Positions 23,495-35,352 of a stretch of 64,000 nt of DNA are shown here, piece by piece. This stretch comes from Lojkania enalia. Taxonomy: Eukaryota; Ascomycota; Dothideomycetes; Pleosporales. The notes under the pieces were generated by a model, which ran no database searches, was not told the origin of the DNA, and was given only the letters and a program-made list of their open reading frames with translations. The number at the start of each line of letters is the position of its first letter. The stretch's first letter is position 1. Both the position numbers and the translations under genes were made by a program. The DNA lies in the NCBI GenBank assembly GCA_010094045.1, contig ML986626.1:124001-188000 (forward strand), read 5' to 3'.

Positions 23495-25375
23495 CTAGAA
23501 AATATCAAATGTCTGCTCTTTATACCTTTCCTCCAAAATGAAATCCACCATGACCTCACCTTGCATTACTCTAGGAATCTTCGCCTCTCCAACTAGTCTG
23601 TACCCTTTCTCAGCAGGTCGTAAAATGAATGGAATGCAGGAACCAAACAAAACGCAGCATATATCCCCAGTTCGAAGTATCTCTGGGCCGAGACCTAATA
23701 TTCCACTAGACGTAGAAAATATTTTCCAATCGAAGAGATAATTTATACTTCTCTTACGAAAGATGTCCGCATTTCCTCCTTCAGCGGCTGCTCTAATAAA
23801 TTCCAAAGCCCCTGGATCAACCCTACTATTAAAATTGTTTTTTTGTGGAAATTTCTCAAATAGCCACCAAAGCAAGAAAGCGGCAAGATCGTTTATGTCC
23901 GCTTCCCTAGGATTTCGACGAAATAATTGACATACTTCCCATAGCCTCTCACGAACTGGGACTGACGACCATGTCCGGAAGAGTATCATTGATCCTAGCA
24001 TCCAGATTCTTAGGTCTTTGCGCCCAGAAGACATCCCTTCGTACTCTTTAAAGAGGGAAGGGTTGCCATAGTCGTCAACCGTACCGAACTGTATGCCATT
24101 TACCTGCAGAATGGACCCGGCCGGTATCAACCGCCATGAACAATCAAAGCCAGCCGCAGCATCGTAGTAATGTGGATCGTACTTGAAACCGCCATAATGC
24201 ATTGTTTTCCGGCACCATGTCGGAACCCACGATGGAAATTTATCGTTTAGTGTCTCCTCAGTCCGATGTTTAACGGCAGAGAGAATGCGAAGGTTTTGTG
24301 TGTGTTCCAGAATCTTGATAGCGAGGTCGCGGAATACATCAAGTGGCTGCCTGCTGTAGTCCGGTTCAACTATGGACTGGCCATTGATAAATGCGCTCGA
24401 ATGTCCTAATAAGGCGTAAACATGGTCGTGTGGATCCGAGGCAAGATATTTGGTAGTTGTAAGCATCAAATCAAGAAAGTCTTTTACGAATGGCCGTAAT
24501 GTCGTACTTTGACTTCTTCTTGGGAAAGAACCGATTGCGAATGACCATCTTGTCCGGAGGTCAAACTGGTTTACCATTAGTCTCGAACGGTCGATAGCGT
24601 CAGCGAGCGAGATAAGTATATCGAAATCCATCTGCACATCACCAAACAGTGCCTGCACTGATTTCCCTAATCCTGCCTCTTGAATTACCCATAGCCGCGT
24701 GAACCACGGAAGTGAAAACAATGTGGAGAGGGCAGAGTAGAAGTCATGCTCCCTGCGATCCAGCTCATGTTCAGCGAAGAAAGCTTCAATACCTCTGCGA
24801 TTCCTTCGGACGCGGTTCAATAGCTGGTCCAATATATTTTTCATATACTCCTGGATATTGTTGAATGCCTCGAAGGGGTTCTCGGGCCCTAACCAAACAA
24901 GGACGGATTTTGCATTCGAGTATATCCAGCCCATTTGCTTCACTTGATGCCCCCGCTCTTTGACATTTGCTTGATCAATGCATATAGCATCCGCGAAAAG
25001 CCATTTGGGCCTTTCCGGATCCCGAATTCTCCGCAGTGCTTGGTACAAGCTGACCGGAATATCAAGCCTTTTCTTGTTGCAGTAAATGCTTTGCCTAATT
25101 GTTGGATCACCCCAGACGTATGATAGGGCTTCAAATTCAGGCGTTTGCGCTCGTTCTACAACTGAAAGATGGCATTTTATCAAATTGTCCCCCAGCCCAG
25201 GTAAAAGTTTCATGACTCTAATTGCCGTCTCAGACGGCAAAGTATCATACTTGTACACCGGCAGTGTTTGTAATACACTAGTTTTCAGATATTTCTTCGT
25301 CCATCGTCCAGGATAGAGTAGCCTTTTAAGTCTAGTTCTCTTTGATAGCTCAACTGGTAGCGCCTTGTCATCCAT
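23495..25375 (-). CDS. HET-domain (heterokaryon incompatibility) protein
   Basis: Single-exon gene of 626 residues from the ATG at 25375; the open frame runs on to 25474 but only from a GTG. The HET domain occupies about residues 78-240, with the usual motifs in order: EALSYVWGDP (82-91), WLFADAICIDQ (to residue 135), then HQVKQMGWIYSNAKSVLVWL (143-162), and downstream LPWFTRLWVIQEAGL. The C-terminal part contains the weakly conserved blocks seen in many HET proteins (HDHVYALLG; LGSCIPFILRP-like end). HET proteins trigger growth arrest or cell death after fusion of unlike hyphae; many copies have no known partner and this one cannot be assigned to a named het locus. No NACHT, ankyrin or WD part is attached. 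It lies in an island with a tRNA on one side and decayed sequence on the other, typical of lineage-specific HET genes. Confidence 0.9.
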   Translation of the reverse strand: MDDKALPVELSKRTRLKRLLYPGRWTKKYLKTSVLQTLPVYKYDTLPSETAIRVMKLLPGLGDNLIKCHLSVVERAQTPEFEALSYVWGDPTIRQSIYCNKKRLDIPVSLYQALRRIRDPERPKWLFADAICIDQANVKERGHQVKQMGWIYSNAKSVLVWLGPENPFEAFNNIQEYMKNILDQLLNRVRRNRRGIEAFFAEHELDRREHDFYSALSTLFSLPWFTRLWVIQEAGLGKSVQALFGDVQMDFDILISLADAIDRSRLMVNQFDLRTRWSFAIGSFPRRSQSTTLRPFVKDFLDLMLTTTKYLASDPHDHVYALLGHSSAFINGQSIVEPDYSRQPLDVFRDLAIKILEHTQNLRILSAVKHRTEETLNDKFPSWVPTWCRKTMHYGGFKYDPHYYDAAAGFDCSWRLIPAGSILQVNGIQFGTVDDYGNPSLFKEYEGMSSGRKDLRIWMLGSMILFRTWSSVPVRERLWEVCQLFRRNPREADINDLAAFLLWWLFEKFPQKNNFNSRVDPGALEFIRAAAEGGNADIFRKRSINYLFDWKIFSTSSGILGLGPEILRTGDICCVLFGSCIPFILRPAEKGYRLVGEAKIPRVMQGEVMVDFILEERYKEQTFDIF

Positions 25376-25989
25376 GCCGATCGGGGTTGATGCTTGGTGT
25401 TCTAGATCATCAACTTTTGGAAAAAATCGAATGGTGTTAGGGTGCGAACATGCGGTGCTCGTATCTGCGAGCACACAGCATATCTTTAAGTCGGATACCT
25501 ATAAGGCAGCAATCGGGAGGCTGAGCAGCAGGGCTGTGGGCTGGTTCAGCTCGAAACCGGGCTGCGCGTATACATAAATTCGAGTAAAATAACGCCTCAG
25601 CCGCGAGGAGATTAGGGAACGCATTGGCTAGATTATAACACCTAACCATATTGAGATCAATTTTCCACCTGACGTATGGTAATGCCAAATCCCGTATCAT
25701 AAAGGTAAAGGGGCGTAAGCACAGACCCGTTTCTACTTAGCGCTTCCTGATAGGGAAGCCTTAAGCGAACATATAACCACATGCGTGAAAAGGAGCTATG
25801 ATCCGGGTATATCAATCATCTACAAAAGAATTATGCTAACTTGTGTGACACCTGATAGCTTGCGAACCTCGGAGCAGAAAGGGTCACGATTAAACATACA
25901 ACGAAACATCAACTAAAACAACGAAGAAAATCTCTCATGAACATATCCCATCAAGGTATTCCACTTGACTCACCTTACTTTCATAGTTG
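25376..25989. other. Upstream region of the HET gene
   Basis: AT-rich sequence with ORFs below 90 codons and no recognisable feature. It grades into the decayed region to the right. Confidence 0.4.
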
Positions 25990-28278
25990 TCCCACCAACT
26001 GAACTTCCCTCAAATACAGGATGCTGGGATTAAGATGCGGACTGTCCCCAAATTTTTTTTTCAGAATCTAGAATTTCTTCAACTCATTAACCCTATGGGA
26101 ACATTTATCAGAAGCTGTATCCTTGTAATTTCACAGCATATCAGCAAGCTTATGCGATTCCAACGAGAGATCAAGGATAATCTACCGTATTAGAAAACTC
26201 CGATAAGCTGAGAAGACAAAGGTAGGCTCCTCAACTTCGAGAAACCCCTCAGGATTTTCAACAGTGTCAATACGGATCTGGAATTAGGAATGAAGCTCTC
26301 GATCGGCTTAAATGTAGCTAGGGTCTTGTGCAATTATTCGAGTGACTCCAAACTCTTGAGCGATCGTGTAGATTGTGAGATGCTGAATGTAACTTCTAGG
26401 AAAATCGTCCTGGCAACCTTCACATGTCATCATACCCAAGTCAAAACAAACAATTTTGCTGAATGCAGGTAGAGACTTTGCACCTTAAAGACTTCCAATA
26501 AGCTCTATCTTCTCTAGGCTGGTGTCCTATATGTTCTTCAACTTCCCAACTGATATGTTGGGCTCTTCTCTCTCAAGCTTCTCAGTCATGCCCTGGCAAG
26601 TTGAGAAGCCCAGATAAGGCTTGTAATGACGTATGTACAGAAGAATCAGGATAAGAGAACTCACTCCAAATTATACTCAGTTATATTTCTCTAAATGCTC
26701 TAGTTTCGAATCTTCAATATCCTTGCTCTGACCCTATTGCGTTGTCCTCTCCCTCAATGACGTCGTGAAGATGACTGAGGTCTGTCTAGTTAGCTATGTT
26801 GCCTACAGAACATCACACCGGCTTGGTAACCTCTCTTATCTAGCCAAGGTTGCCAGGTTATCAAGTTAGAGGGCCCCTCTAAAGAGGAACATATACCGCA
26901 ATAGAGCAAGATGTGTTTCTGCAAAGTCACATGAAGACTGTATTTATTGACATCTCAAATCACCAGCAGCTACGTGATCATTTCATCTAATGTTGGAAAG
27001 CACTCGCCCAAAGAAAAATCATGTTATAGACACGTCACATCTTTTGCCACTTTGCCTACAGACCAATCCTTATGGATATGGCTCCCAACGTCTAGCTTTG
27101 ATAGCACACTTACAAATCTCATCCGAACTTATTTTTCCAGCAACTAGATTTGCATACTTCTCAACTAAGAAATTGCAAGGGACTCCATGCTTTCCTTAAA
27201 TTTAGTAGTTCCTTCCACAGATGCAGAGGTAGTATCCATACCATTAAGGTCTCCCTCACTAGCAATAGGAGCCGCCTCTAATAATGTAGAATTGTCATCC
27301 ATGTTGACTTAGCCGCCGTCCGGAGAATCCCTATCTCCTCCAAGTACAGTTTGTCCTTAATCGTCAATGTGGGATGATCCACCAGGTCATTATTACCATC
27401 CTCGGAATTGTGAGCTTGCTCTCTAGTGTGGAAGATATTCTTTTATGTCATCCTCCTGTTCCATATAGGGCAGATCTGAAAGCGTTTTCTTACTAAATAT
27501 ACGGTCGAAGTCCTCGCATCTCTACTACACAACTGGAACTCGGATTCGCAAAGTACACAATATCCATCGACGGATACAAAACTCGATTTAGACCTAGCTC
27601 GTCGTCTCTGACCGCATTGTTCTAGAAGACAGCTACGGAATATTATGATGAATCCTCATGTGCAACATCTGCTAATGTCTATTTTACCGAGAGGGGTGGG
27701 AAGGCGGACATTACAACTGTAGAGCTGTTAATCTCTAGAAGACCTTCGGGATCCTTTAGAATCTTTATCGGAGGTTTAGTAAGCCGAGAAGTTTGTGATC
27801 GTTCGTACTGTACGCCGGGTATTGTGCGAAAACCTCAATTGGTGAATCAAGAGGCGCTTAGGCTTGTTCGGAAATTTTAGCCAACTTCTTTGCAATGTTG
27901 CAAGCCGCTGTATGCTGGATGCAAGAATGAGGGTGAGGAGCTAGGCTTTCGTGTACTAAGAAAACGATCCTTGTAATACAAGCCGTGTCCTTCGAGGCTT
28001 GTAAACTCTCAATTAAAGCTTTCCGTGCACAGCTGATCACCCGGATGTATTGTCCAACTCCCATGAGCTTGGTCATATCTTCAATATTACAGCCCTGAAT
28101 GCCCTAGTTGTCCTTGAAATGGATATAAATTGGTAGTGCTGCGTTCCATATCACGTCACCGAGATTGTCTCCACACCCACTGCGCCCTTCTGTACCATAT
28201 CTCGGAGGCAGTCGGGAAGCGAGAGCATTAGGCTCTAGGACTTACTGTCTGCAAGCGTGTGGTAGTTTTGCTCGACAT
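25990..28278 (-). pseudogene. Decayed minus-strand gene region, family unknown
   Basis: A promoter-like stretch (TATATAG near 28411-28418, AC-rich leader) precedes an ATG at 28278 (MSSKTTTRLQT), after which the coding sense breaks up. Recognisable pieces in shifted frames follow: LPDCLRDMVQKGAVGVETIS, then a frameshift to GDVIWNAALPIYIHFKDN with an in-frame TAG, then 28076-27858 encoding MTKLMGVGQYIRVISCARKA up to a stop. Further left, two pieces resemble each other: ILKDPEGLLEINSSTVVMSA (around 27,750) and VENPEGFLEVEEPTFVFSAY (around 26,230), suggesting two diverged tandem copies or repeats. Several stops replace likely Gln codons (CAG to TAG), as repeat-induced point mutation would do, but this was not counted. 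I cannot name the family. It may also be one gene with poor introns, but the number of breaks makes decay more likely. Confidence 0.5.
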
Positions 28279-28939
28279 TTTGAAAACGTAGACTTAGGAA
28301 TGTAGGAGCCAAGGTAGAGAGACGTGTGCGAGGAGTTCCTTCTGTTGGGTTGTTACAACTCTTGGGTGGTGTGGTGTTGTGTTTGGGTCGTAGGAGTTAA
28401 GGGAAAGGGGTCTATATAGGCAGAACAAGGAATGCATCACCCAGCAGCGAAAAGAAAATGGCTCGTGTATACAGACGTGACGATAGAGATTATATACGAG
28501 AGGGCTGAGTAGGCTGATATGGCTGACTGAAGGGGCTTTATGAATAGGAAATTCGAAGACGCCTAAAAATCACTGTTTTATGAAAGTCGATATGCCTCAG
28601 TTAGAAGTCGACCTACAAAGCCACTCCACGTTATATATGCATGTTGTTTGTATAGAAACCGAAAGGAGTTGCTCTAGCAAACGTTCATTACTTTAGAGCT
28701 GGTAGTAGGATATGAGTGACGTAGGTGCTGCCCCTAGTATCAAACTGAAGTTTTCGTAACTCCATTGCACTAATGTGGCTAATGGTTTTTTTTTACCTAG
28801 ACGAAAGTCTAACGCCATGCTTTCCATATGCACTGTCATATCTAATGCAATCAATAATTACTCAATACATTAACATCATGCAACACAAAACCCAAGAGCA
28901 AGTCGAAACAAAAACCAGAAACGGATGACATAGCATTGC
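28279..28939. other. Spacer between decayed region and Skt5-like gene
   Basis: The left part holds the promoter-like sequence of the decayed gene on minus (TATATAG box and CACAACACCACACC-type leader). The right part is the 3' flank of the Skt5-like gene. No ORF of interest. Confidence 0.45.
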
Positions 28940-31900
28940 TCACATGACAACACAATTCTCCTCATGCTGTTTCTGATTCGTCCTGCTGAGCCTCTCGCGG
29001 CCCTTTTGTGCTTTCGTCCCGCCGCGCTTGAGCTCCTCCAGACGTTCTTGAGCCTTTGGAAATTTGTATGCTATTATGAGTGTTAACAAAGCTGGTAATT
29101 AAGCCAGGTAGCTCGGACTTACAAGCAGCTCTACCATACCACCTCTTTGCCTCCTCCAAACTCCTTGGACAGCCTATCCCGACCTCTGTGAAATAACCCA
29201 TTGCAAACAGGGCTTTCGGTAGCGCAGGCTCCGCGCACGCAGCTTTGCGTGCCCAGAGATAGGCTTCGGTATCGCTCTGCTCGAGAATACCTTGGCTGCC
29301 TGTTAAGTACCACCCAGACAATGCAAGTTCACTTTGATGTTCTTCTTGAGCCGCAGCCCGCGTATACCATGCAATGCTGGATCTGGCGTCAATCTGGCAA
29401 CCAAGCAAACCATACTCGTAAGCTTGACCAAGACGGAACTGCGAAAACTTGTAGCCGAGCTCGGCGGCTTGCATGAACAGCGAAAACGCGTATGCCTCGT
29501 CTCTGATAATCCTCTCATTCCCTGTTTGCGCCTCATATAGCAATGCAAGCTCATGAAGAGCATGAGGATTCTCTTCGTTAGCACTATCCGCGGCCCGTTT
29601 TAGCATGTTTATGGCTTCACCAAGGTTCCTCTGGTGACCAAGAAGTCCCTTGAGTAAAATCATGCCCATCTTGTACTGCGCAGCGGTGTCACCAAGAGCC
29701 GCTGCTCGACGATACCACTGTACCGCTTTGAGCGGATCCTTCTTCGTACCGCCGCCTTCTTCATGCCCCATTTCACAACAAACAGCTGTCCTGTAGGCGC
29801 TGGCAGCATGACCAGCTTTTGCAGCTGACTGATAAAGCGTAAAAGCTTCCTTAGTGTCAACCTGTAATCCTAGCAGACCCTGACCGTAACAATCAGCCAG
29901 GTAGAACATAGCTTCAGCATAACCATTGCCGGCGAGTTTTTTGACGGTTTTGTACGCTTCGTTTATGAATTTTTCCCGGTTCTTGTTGCGGGACCTCGTA
30001 TCTGCAGTTCCACCTTCGTCGGCAAGGACACTAGCAGCTTCTACCAACTTCTTTGCGAGTTCCAAGCCAGTCGCATTGTCGCTGGGGTTGAATTTCCAAG
30101 TATTGCGGAGTCGGTTAAGTTCGTCGTGCGTTACCGGATGTGACACAGGCCCTGAAACTCGTCGCTGCGGTGGTGGTGGTGGTGCAGAAGGTGCAGACTG
30201 TCTCGAGTAACTGACTGGCGTCGGATCTGTGTGGTACTGTCTCACTGGTGGCGGTCTGGTAGGTTGAGTCTGAGATGAAGGTACTTGGGTTTGCTGCATA
30301 AGACCGGCTCGTATCGGGGTTGGATGGGCTGGGAGGGCATCAGGATTTGTCGGTTGTGGTTGCGTTGTACCCGGCCGACGCACAGGGTCACTAGGAACCC
30401 TGCCAGGCGCTGGTGCTGCTGTTGCAGAACGGGGAATTGGGTTGCCGGAACCCAAAGGAGGCACATTCCTCATCATATTTGGTGGAGGCTCTGAATACGC
30501 AGATGCCCCAGAGTATCCTCTCTGAAGCGGCGGCTGTTGTCGCCCAAATCTTGGATCCAAATTCGGCGGTTGTCCTTCGCTATATTCTTGGTTGAGAGGC
30601 CCTCTGGTGGAAGTGCTATCCATCGTCATGCCCCTTGGGGGCGCTCCTCTTCCACGTGGGCCGCTTGGTAACCCGTTAGTAGGCTGACCGGACTGTACTG
30701 GAGGAAGAGCAGGCATCGGAGGAGCATCCCCTGGCATCTCAAAAACCGCATTGTTCTGTAAATACTGTCCATGTAAGTCCGGCTGGGACCGACTCCTTGA
30801 CGCTTGCTGATAGAATCCCTCTCTTTGCGATGCTACTGCAACCAAGGGTCCCGCTGTCGCCGTCGCAGACATGCCTTGCGTAGCTGCGCTAGAGGAAGGT
30901 GACAAGTGGCCCTCAATCGAGTAACCCCTGCGGTGTCCCTTACCAGACTCAGGTATGGCATCAAAGTTTGGCATGTCTATTGACTCGGCCTTGCTCTTCC
31001 TATCTTGAGTGCCATCATCTCCATAGTAGTCGTCGTAGACATTATCCAAATCCCTTTGGTCATAGTCATGGGCTTGCTGTTGCTGGTATTGATCCTGCAC
31101 GGGACGAGCTTGCGGCATAGGCGGCCTTTGCTCAAATTGTTGTGCACGGCCATATCCATTCTGTTTTACGCCAGTGGCGGTCGCGGGACGAGGAGGGATG
31201 AAACTGGGCGATTCGGGGCCATGGTAGCCTGCTACAGGTCCGGGTTCTGCCCATTGCTGTTGCGCATCATACCTCTTCCCATTTCCAGGACCGGACATGT
31301 TCTGGGGCATTGTCATAGATCGTTGGATGCCAGAACTAAAAGATTCTTGAGTTGGTGACCGTGTGTTGTATTGCCGCTGAGGCGTGCCTTGAGCCGCTTC
31401 AAGATTCATTGGATGTGGCCTTTGTTGAGGATATCCTCGATCAGACGGGGGCCGCTGGCCATATCCTTTGCCTTCAAAATGGCCAGAATCCTGCCTCTGC
31501 ATGTCCGGGTTTCCGTATCCGCCTCCCCTTCCCGGCGGGGGGGCGCGATTCTGGGGTAGACCCATCTGCCCTCTCCCTTGAGGCTGTCCCTGTGGTCTTC
31601 CTTCATTCTCATGTCCAATGCTCATAAGCGACATAGCTTCATCCATTGATCCAGGCTTTGGGCGAGGTTTACTTTTCTGCGAAGGGAAGGTCGGGAAAGG
31701 ATTGTCTTGAGGAAAGTTCATGGGCGACACTGGAGACATCATAGCGCGCTGGTTGCCTGCGGACAATTAGTATCATAGCAAGCTTGGCTAGCCGTGTCTT
31801 CGAGGACCCATACCTGGCGGCCTCAACCCTGGCTGGCCTTGCTGAAGATTCGGTAGCCGTCCGCCATCACGGCGACCTTGCGAGTTTCCACGCTGCATGG

Positions 31901-32306
31901 CCCCTTGTATTGGTCCTCCACTGGGGCCCATCGGTCGGCCCCTGGGATCCAGACCTTGTTGTTGGTACAGTCGCTCATCGTAAGCGGGTTCTTGCGCGTA
32001 CTGATCGCGCGGACGCAACTGCCGGTTCGGGGGAGGCTGCCTCATGGGCACATTCCTGTCCCCATATCCGCCTTGATACTGCTGCTGCTGCGATCTCCCG
32101 TTTCCCCAGCCATCCGCTTGTGGTTGGTCGTAGTAGCCATCATTCCATTGCTCGCTTTGTCCCTGGCCAAAGCCGTAGGAGTCGTCAAACTGGTTGTGAT
32201 ATTGATTATTATAGTTCACGAGCTGTCTGCCAGGCTGTGGACGCCCCTGATTGTAATACTGCTGCTGTCGAGGTTGTTGATGATTATCGTACTGTTGGTA
32301 CGCCAT
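28940..32306 (-). CDS. Chitin synthase activator, Skt5/Chs4-like, with Sel1 repeats and CaaX end
   Basis: Activator and localiser of class IV chitin synthase (Chs3 type) at growth and septation sites. Three exons on minus: 32306-31814, 31756-29123, 29070-28940, 1085 residues with consistent phases; introns are 57 and 52 nt. Residues 1 to about 740 are disordered, rich in Gln, Pro, Gly, Tyr and Arg. Sel1-like repeats fill roughly residues 760-1045, for example GYAEAMFYLADCYGQGLLGL, AGHAASAYRTAVCCEMG, LGDTAAQYKMGMILLKGLLG and LGYKFSQFRLGQAYEYGLLG. Splicing to the last exon gives GRAASYKFPKAQERLEELKR and the protein ends ENCVVM, a CaaX box for farnesylation, as known for yeast Skt5/Chs4. Reading through the last donor would lose the CaaX box. 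At 1085 residues it is longer than yeast Skt5 (about 700), mainly through the N-terminal part. Confidence 0.9.
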
Positions 32307-33290
32307 GGCGCGATTAGGTTAAAGCCTAGTAACGTGTCGAAGCTGAAGGCGGGCCGATCCAGTTCATTTAACGGTCGACGTGCAGCGGGAAGAGACGGAG
32401 TGTAGAGGAAGCCAAACGTTGTCTGAAAGGGCGCTGTGGGGAGTGTTTGTCGCGCTGCCGAGAGTACGAATGAACCGGAAATTCCTAGGGAACGAGGCGC
32501 TTCAACACGAGCGACTTGGAGTTTGGACAGCTCTCAGCTTATCCCCTACAAGGATTGAGATGCAAAACGAATGTGACGGCCGACCAGCAGCACCGTTGAC
32601 TCTACGTGGGGCGGAAATGATAGGTTCTCTACGAGATCCGTTCTGACGGACATGTATGGCGCCGAGCGCGTCTCCCCAAGTGAAATTCTGAAACGAGCGC
32701 CACTTCTTAGCACTATAGAACCTGAAGAAGTGGCTCCAATAATCCCGTCCGTCAGTGGACTCGATCCTCCGGTTCCTGACGATGCTCGAGCATGCAAGGT
32801 CGGTCCCAGATGCCGTGCTAGGGTATCTGCAATTGCACAAAAGAGCGACAAATTAAGGAGCAAAAACAGCTAAGACCACGTAAGAGCTGCTCAGTGGTTG
32901 TAGGGCTGTTTCAGCTGTGCACGTATTCGTACTGAGACACAAGCACTGCAGCCCGGAACGAGGCTAGAGCCGTTGATAATCTCTTTAATGCGTGATAAGA
33001 AAAAGCCAATGGCTTCGACATTGCCTGTCGATCTCTCGGAAGGATGCACCATACCCGTGGCTGAGTTCCTGCACGTGAGATGGGCACACCGCCACAAATG
33101 TGGCTAGACAGTTGCTCTAAGCTGCATTGGGGTCATCTAAGACTTCATCTCCCCGTTGACCCAAGCTTCGCCCTCGTCCGCCCATCTCATCAGCACTTTA
33201 AGCGCCTGCCGTATATCCGAACTCAGCTTATTCAACGGATATTCCGTACGCGCAATCCTCGTCTAGCAACGCTGATTCAAGCACTTCACA
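32307..33290. promoter_or_regulatory. Divergent region between Skt5-like and Cbp4-like genes
   Basis: About 980 bp between divergent start codons. Overlapping short ORFs occur on both strands (32546-32863 minus, 32652-32873 plus, 33080-33490 plus); none has a recognisable motif, so none is called. A small unrecognised gene at 32.5-32.9 kb cannot be excluded. Confidence 0.4.
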
Positions 33291-33834
33291 ATGCCTACTG
33301 CGCGCATAGTGACCTACACAAAGGCCCTCGCTGCGTACGATCACCTTCTACAGCCCTTGTAAATTGCTTATTAACCTTTCGCAGCGGTGCGGCCTTGTGC
33401 ATAGGTGGACCGGCGCTCGTCTGGTACGTGACGCCGACTGAAGAAGAGATTTTTAAGGTACGTTCCGGATCGTCAAGATGTCAGATCTAGCGTCAGCAAT
33501 TCATGGCAAATAACAAGCATTTTTTGACAACGTGTAGAAATACAACCCTGATCTTCAGAAGAGGGCCTTGGAAACGAGAGATCAGCGTCAGCAAGAATTC
33601 GATGATTTTGTGTGCCGGTTGAAGGAAGCGTCGAAGTCTCCCAAACCAAGTCAGTTTATTTCGTAATCAGATTTTAAATAGTATTAAATACTGACTGAAA
33701 CAGTTTGGAAAGCGCTCGAGGAAATGGACAAGGCGGATACCAATGCAAAAGCGCAGCGACTACGAGATGAACAGGCGACTCTCATGTCGGAAACGGAGAG
33801 GAGAAGAGCGGAGATAAGAGCGAGCTTAAAATAA
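33291..33834 (+). CDS. cbp4: Cbp4-like assembly factor of mitochondrial complex III
   Basis: Small inner-membrane protein needed for assembly of the cytochrome bc1 complex (maturation of cytochrome b). Four exons: 33291-33334, 33385-33457, 33538-33649, 33704-33834, giving 119 residues in frame. Exons 1 and 2 give [15 protein letters not shown] then [20 protein letters not shown], which holds the single N-terminal membrane segment and the conserved [17 protein letters not shown] motif. Exon 3 gives [20 protein letters not shown] then FDDFV, also family-typical, followed by [12 protein letters not shown] and a charged, probably helical C-terminus. The first intron uses the donor GTACGA, less common but required to join ALAA to GAAL. 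Length fits the family (about 110-150). Confidence 0.85.
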
Positions 33835-34055
33835 ATGAGAGATGATCAGCACTGTACACTATTTCCATTCGCTCTTTGTGTATATCTAAACGCGCTGCTA
33901 CGGATTTAGTCACAAATCTCACTCTCACGACATTTCCGGGTATGAAAATTTAAATGCAAGAGTTGAATGAGTTTTCTGCATGGCATTCATTATGTTTTAG
34001 AATGTTTCCCAATTCTGTCTCTTACTACTATGGGTCTTACGTTGCTTATGTCTTC

Positions 34056-35352
34056 TTACTGGTTCTGTTGCAGAATGTTCATGTAAGATCTCCAGCTGGT
34101 ACCAGATGACGGCTCAATGCTATACATGTAGTCTAATATGCTATTAGTATAAGAGCGATTATTGAGGTCGCATTTACGTTTTTCTCGAAGAAATTCGATA
34201 GGAGAAAGATCAACGTACCTCCCCACCATGGACCAGCAGCCCACCACAGTGCGCCCTGCCACACGTCGTTGTTCTGTGCCATATACTGGAGCATGCCTCT
34301 GATAGCTTCCTGGCACTGTGAATTTGCTCCACCAGCAAATTCTCCAATAAACCCAATCTTTTTATTTTGCCTCAACCATTCAGTGGCTGCTCTCACACGC
34401 TCTGCACCGATAGTACTAGACACACATTCAGCATGTGTGCCGCTTCCGTCACTATCCAGATATTGATGCATTTGGTACACAATCATGTTGCTTGGATCGG
34501 TGAGTGCCCCCATTGTTGCACCATTTTGGGAAGTCGTCCATGTCCATGCGCCGTTCCAATTGTTGCCTTCGACATGGATGTACTGTTTTGTTGCACCTGC
34601 CGCTCGGATACCATCAATAGCAGCTTGGTTAAGCTGGACTACAAGGGTTTGATCCATATCATGATCTGGACTTCTCAGCATATGGCACAGTCAAAGAAGG
34701 GCCAAAAATAAACCATCAAGTGCTGCAACTTACATTCGTTATTGGTGTCAAAAATTACATACTGATTATCCTTATATGGTGCTGCGAGAGTTTGCCAAAA
34801 CTTTTTAAAACCTGCGACGTCAGTGATGACTTTGTCATAGTATCGGCCATAATTATGAGGTACAATCATTGCATATGCCTTCTTGTTGGTGATGTACTTG
34901 ACGGTCTGTGTCCAATTAGTGCTATTGAAGTTTCCTACTGGGAGCCTCTTACATCATCGAGGTCTTTGAAGTACTGGGCGTCGAGGCTACCGGTTTGCTG
35001 GTTTGGAATAATCCGCTCCGACATAATATTGATGCGGAAAGTATTGAAGCCACTGTTAATGAATTGCTACGAAATATCAGAACCCTAACTCGAGCTGGCT
35101 CTCACTATACTTGCATCGATGGTGCTAAGTGTTGGCCAAACATAGTCTTTATTTTTGATACCGGGAATATTTTTGTTGCCAAATTCTGGCCCACTCTCGT
35201 TTACACCGAAGACTGCCCGGCTTCAGAATATCCCAAATCAACGAGGCTTGAAAGTGCTTACACTTAAACTTTGAAACCCGTTTCATCTTCACTGGAGCAG
35301 CAACAGCAATCCCAGCCGTCAGTGCGGCGAGCAAAGCAGAAGCGAAACGCAT
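34056..35352 (-). CDS. Secreted GH5 endo-beta-1,4-glucanase (cellulase)
   Basis: Predicted secreted endoglucanase that cuts internal beta-1,4 bonds of cellulose. Six exons on minus: 35352-35262, 35212-35106, 35066-34953, 34905-34734, 34665-34219, 34132-34056; 335 residues, all phases consistent. A signal peptide [20 protein letters not shown] is followed by [20 protein letters not shown], then [20 protein letters not shown] with GSLDAQYF, and [16 protein letters not shown] (the His-Asn-Tyr-Gly-Arg-Tyr block). The acid/base is Glu161 in DTNNEYHDMD and the nucleophile is Glu270 in [25 protein letters not shown] lies near the end. No cellulose-binding module is present. Introns are 49, 39, 47, 68 and 86 nt; the 39-nt one is very short. 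GH5 subfamily 5 is likely but not certain. The gene is divergent from the XPF gene. Confidence 0.9.

Noticed and set aside
28962..29122. Unspliced C-terminus of the Skt5-like protein as the true end
   Set aside because: Splicing restores the conserved SYKFPKAQERLEELKR and a CaaX box; the unspliced end has neither.
32546..32863. Small minus-strand gene between Skt5-like and Cbp4-like genes
   Set aside because: Translation looks protein-like in places but there are equally long frames on plus and no family match.
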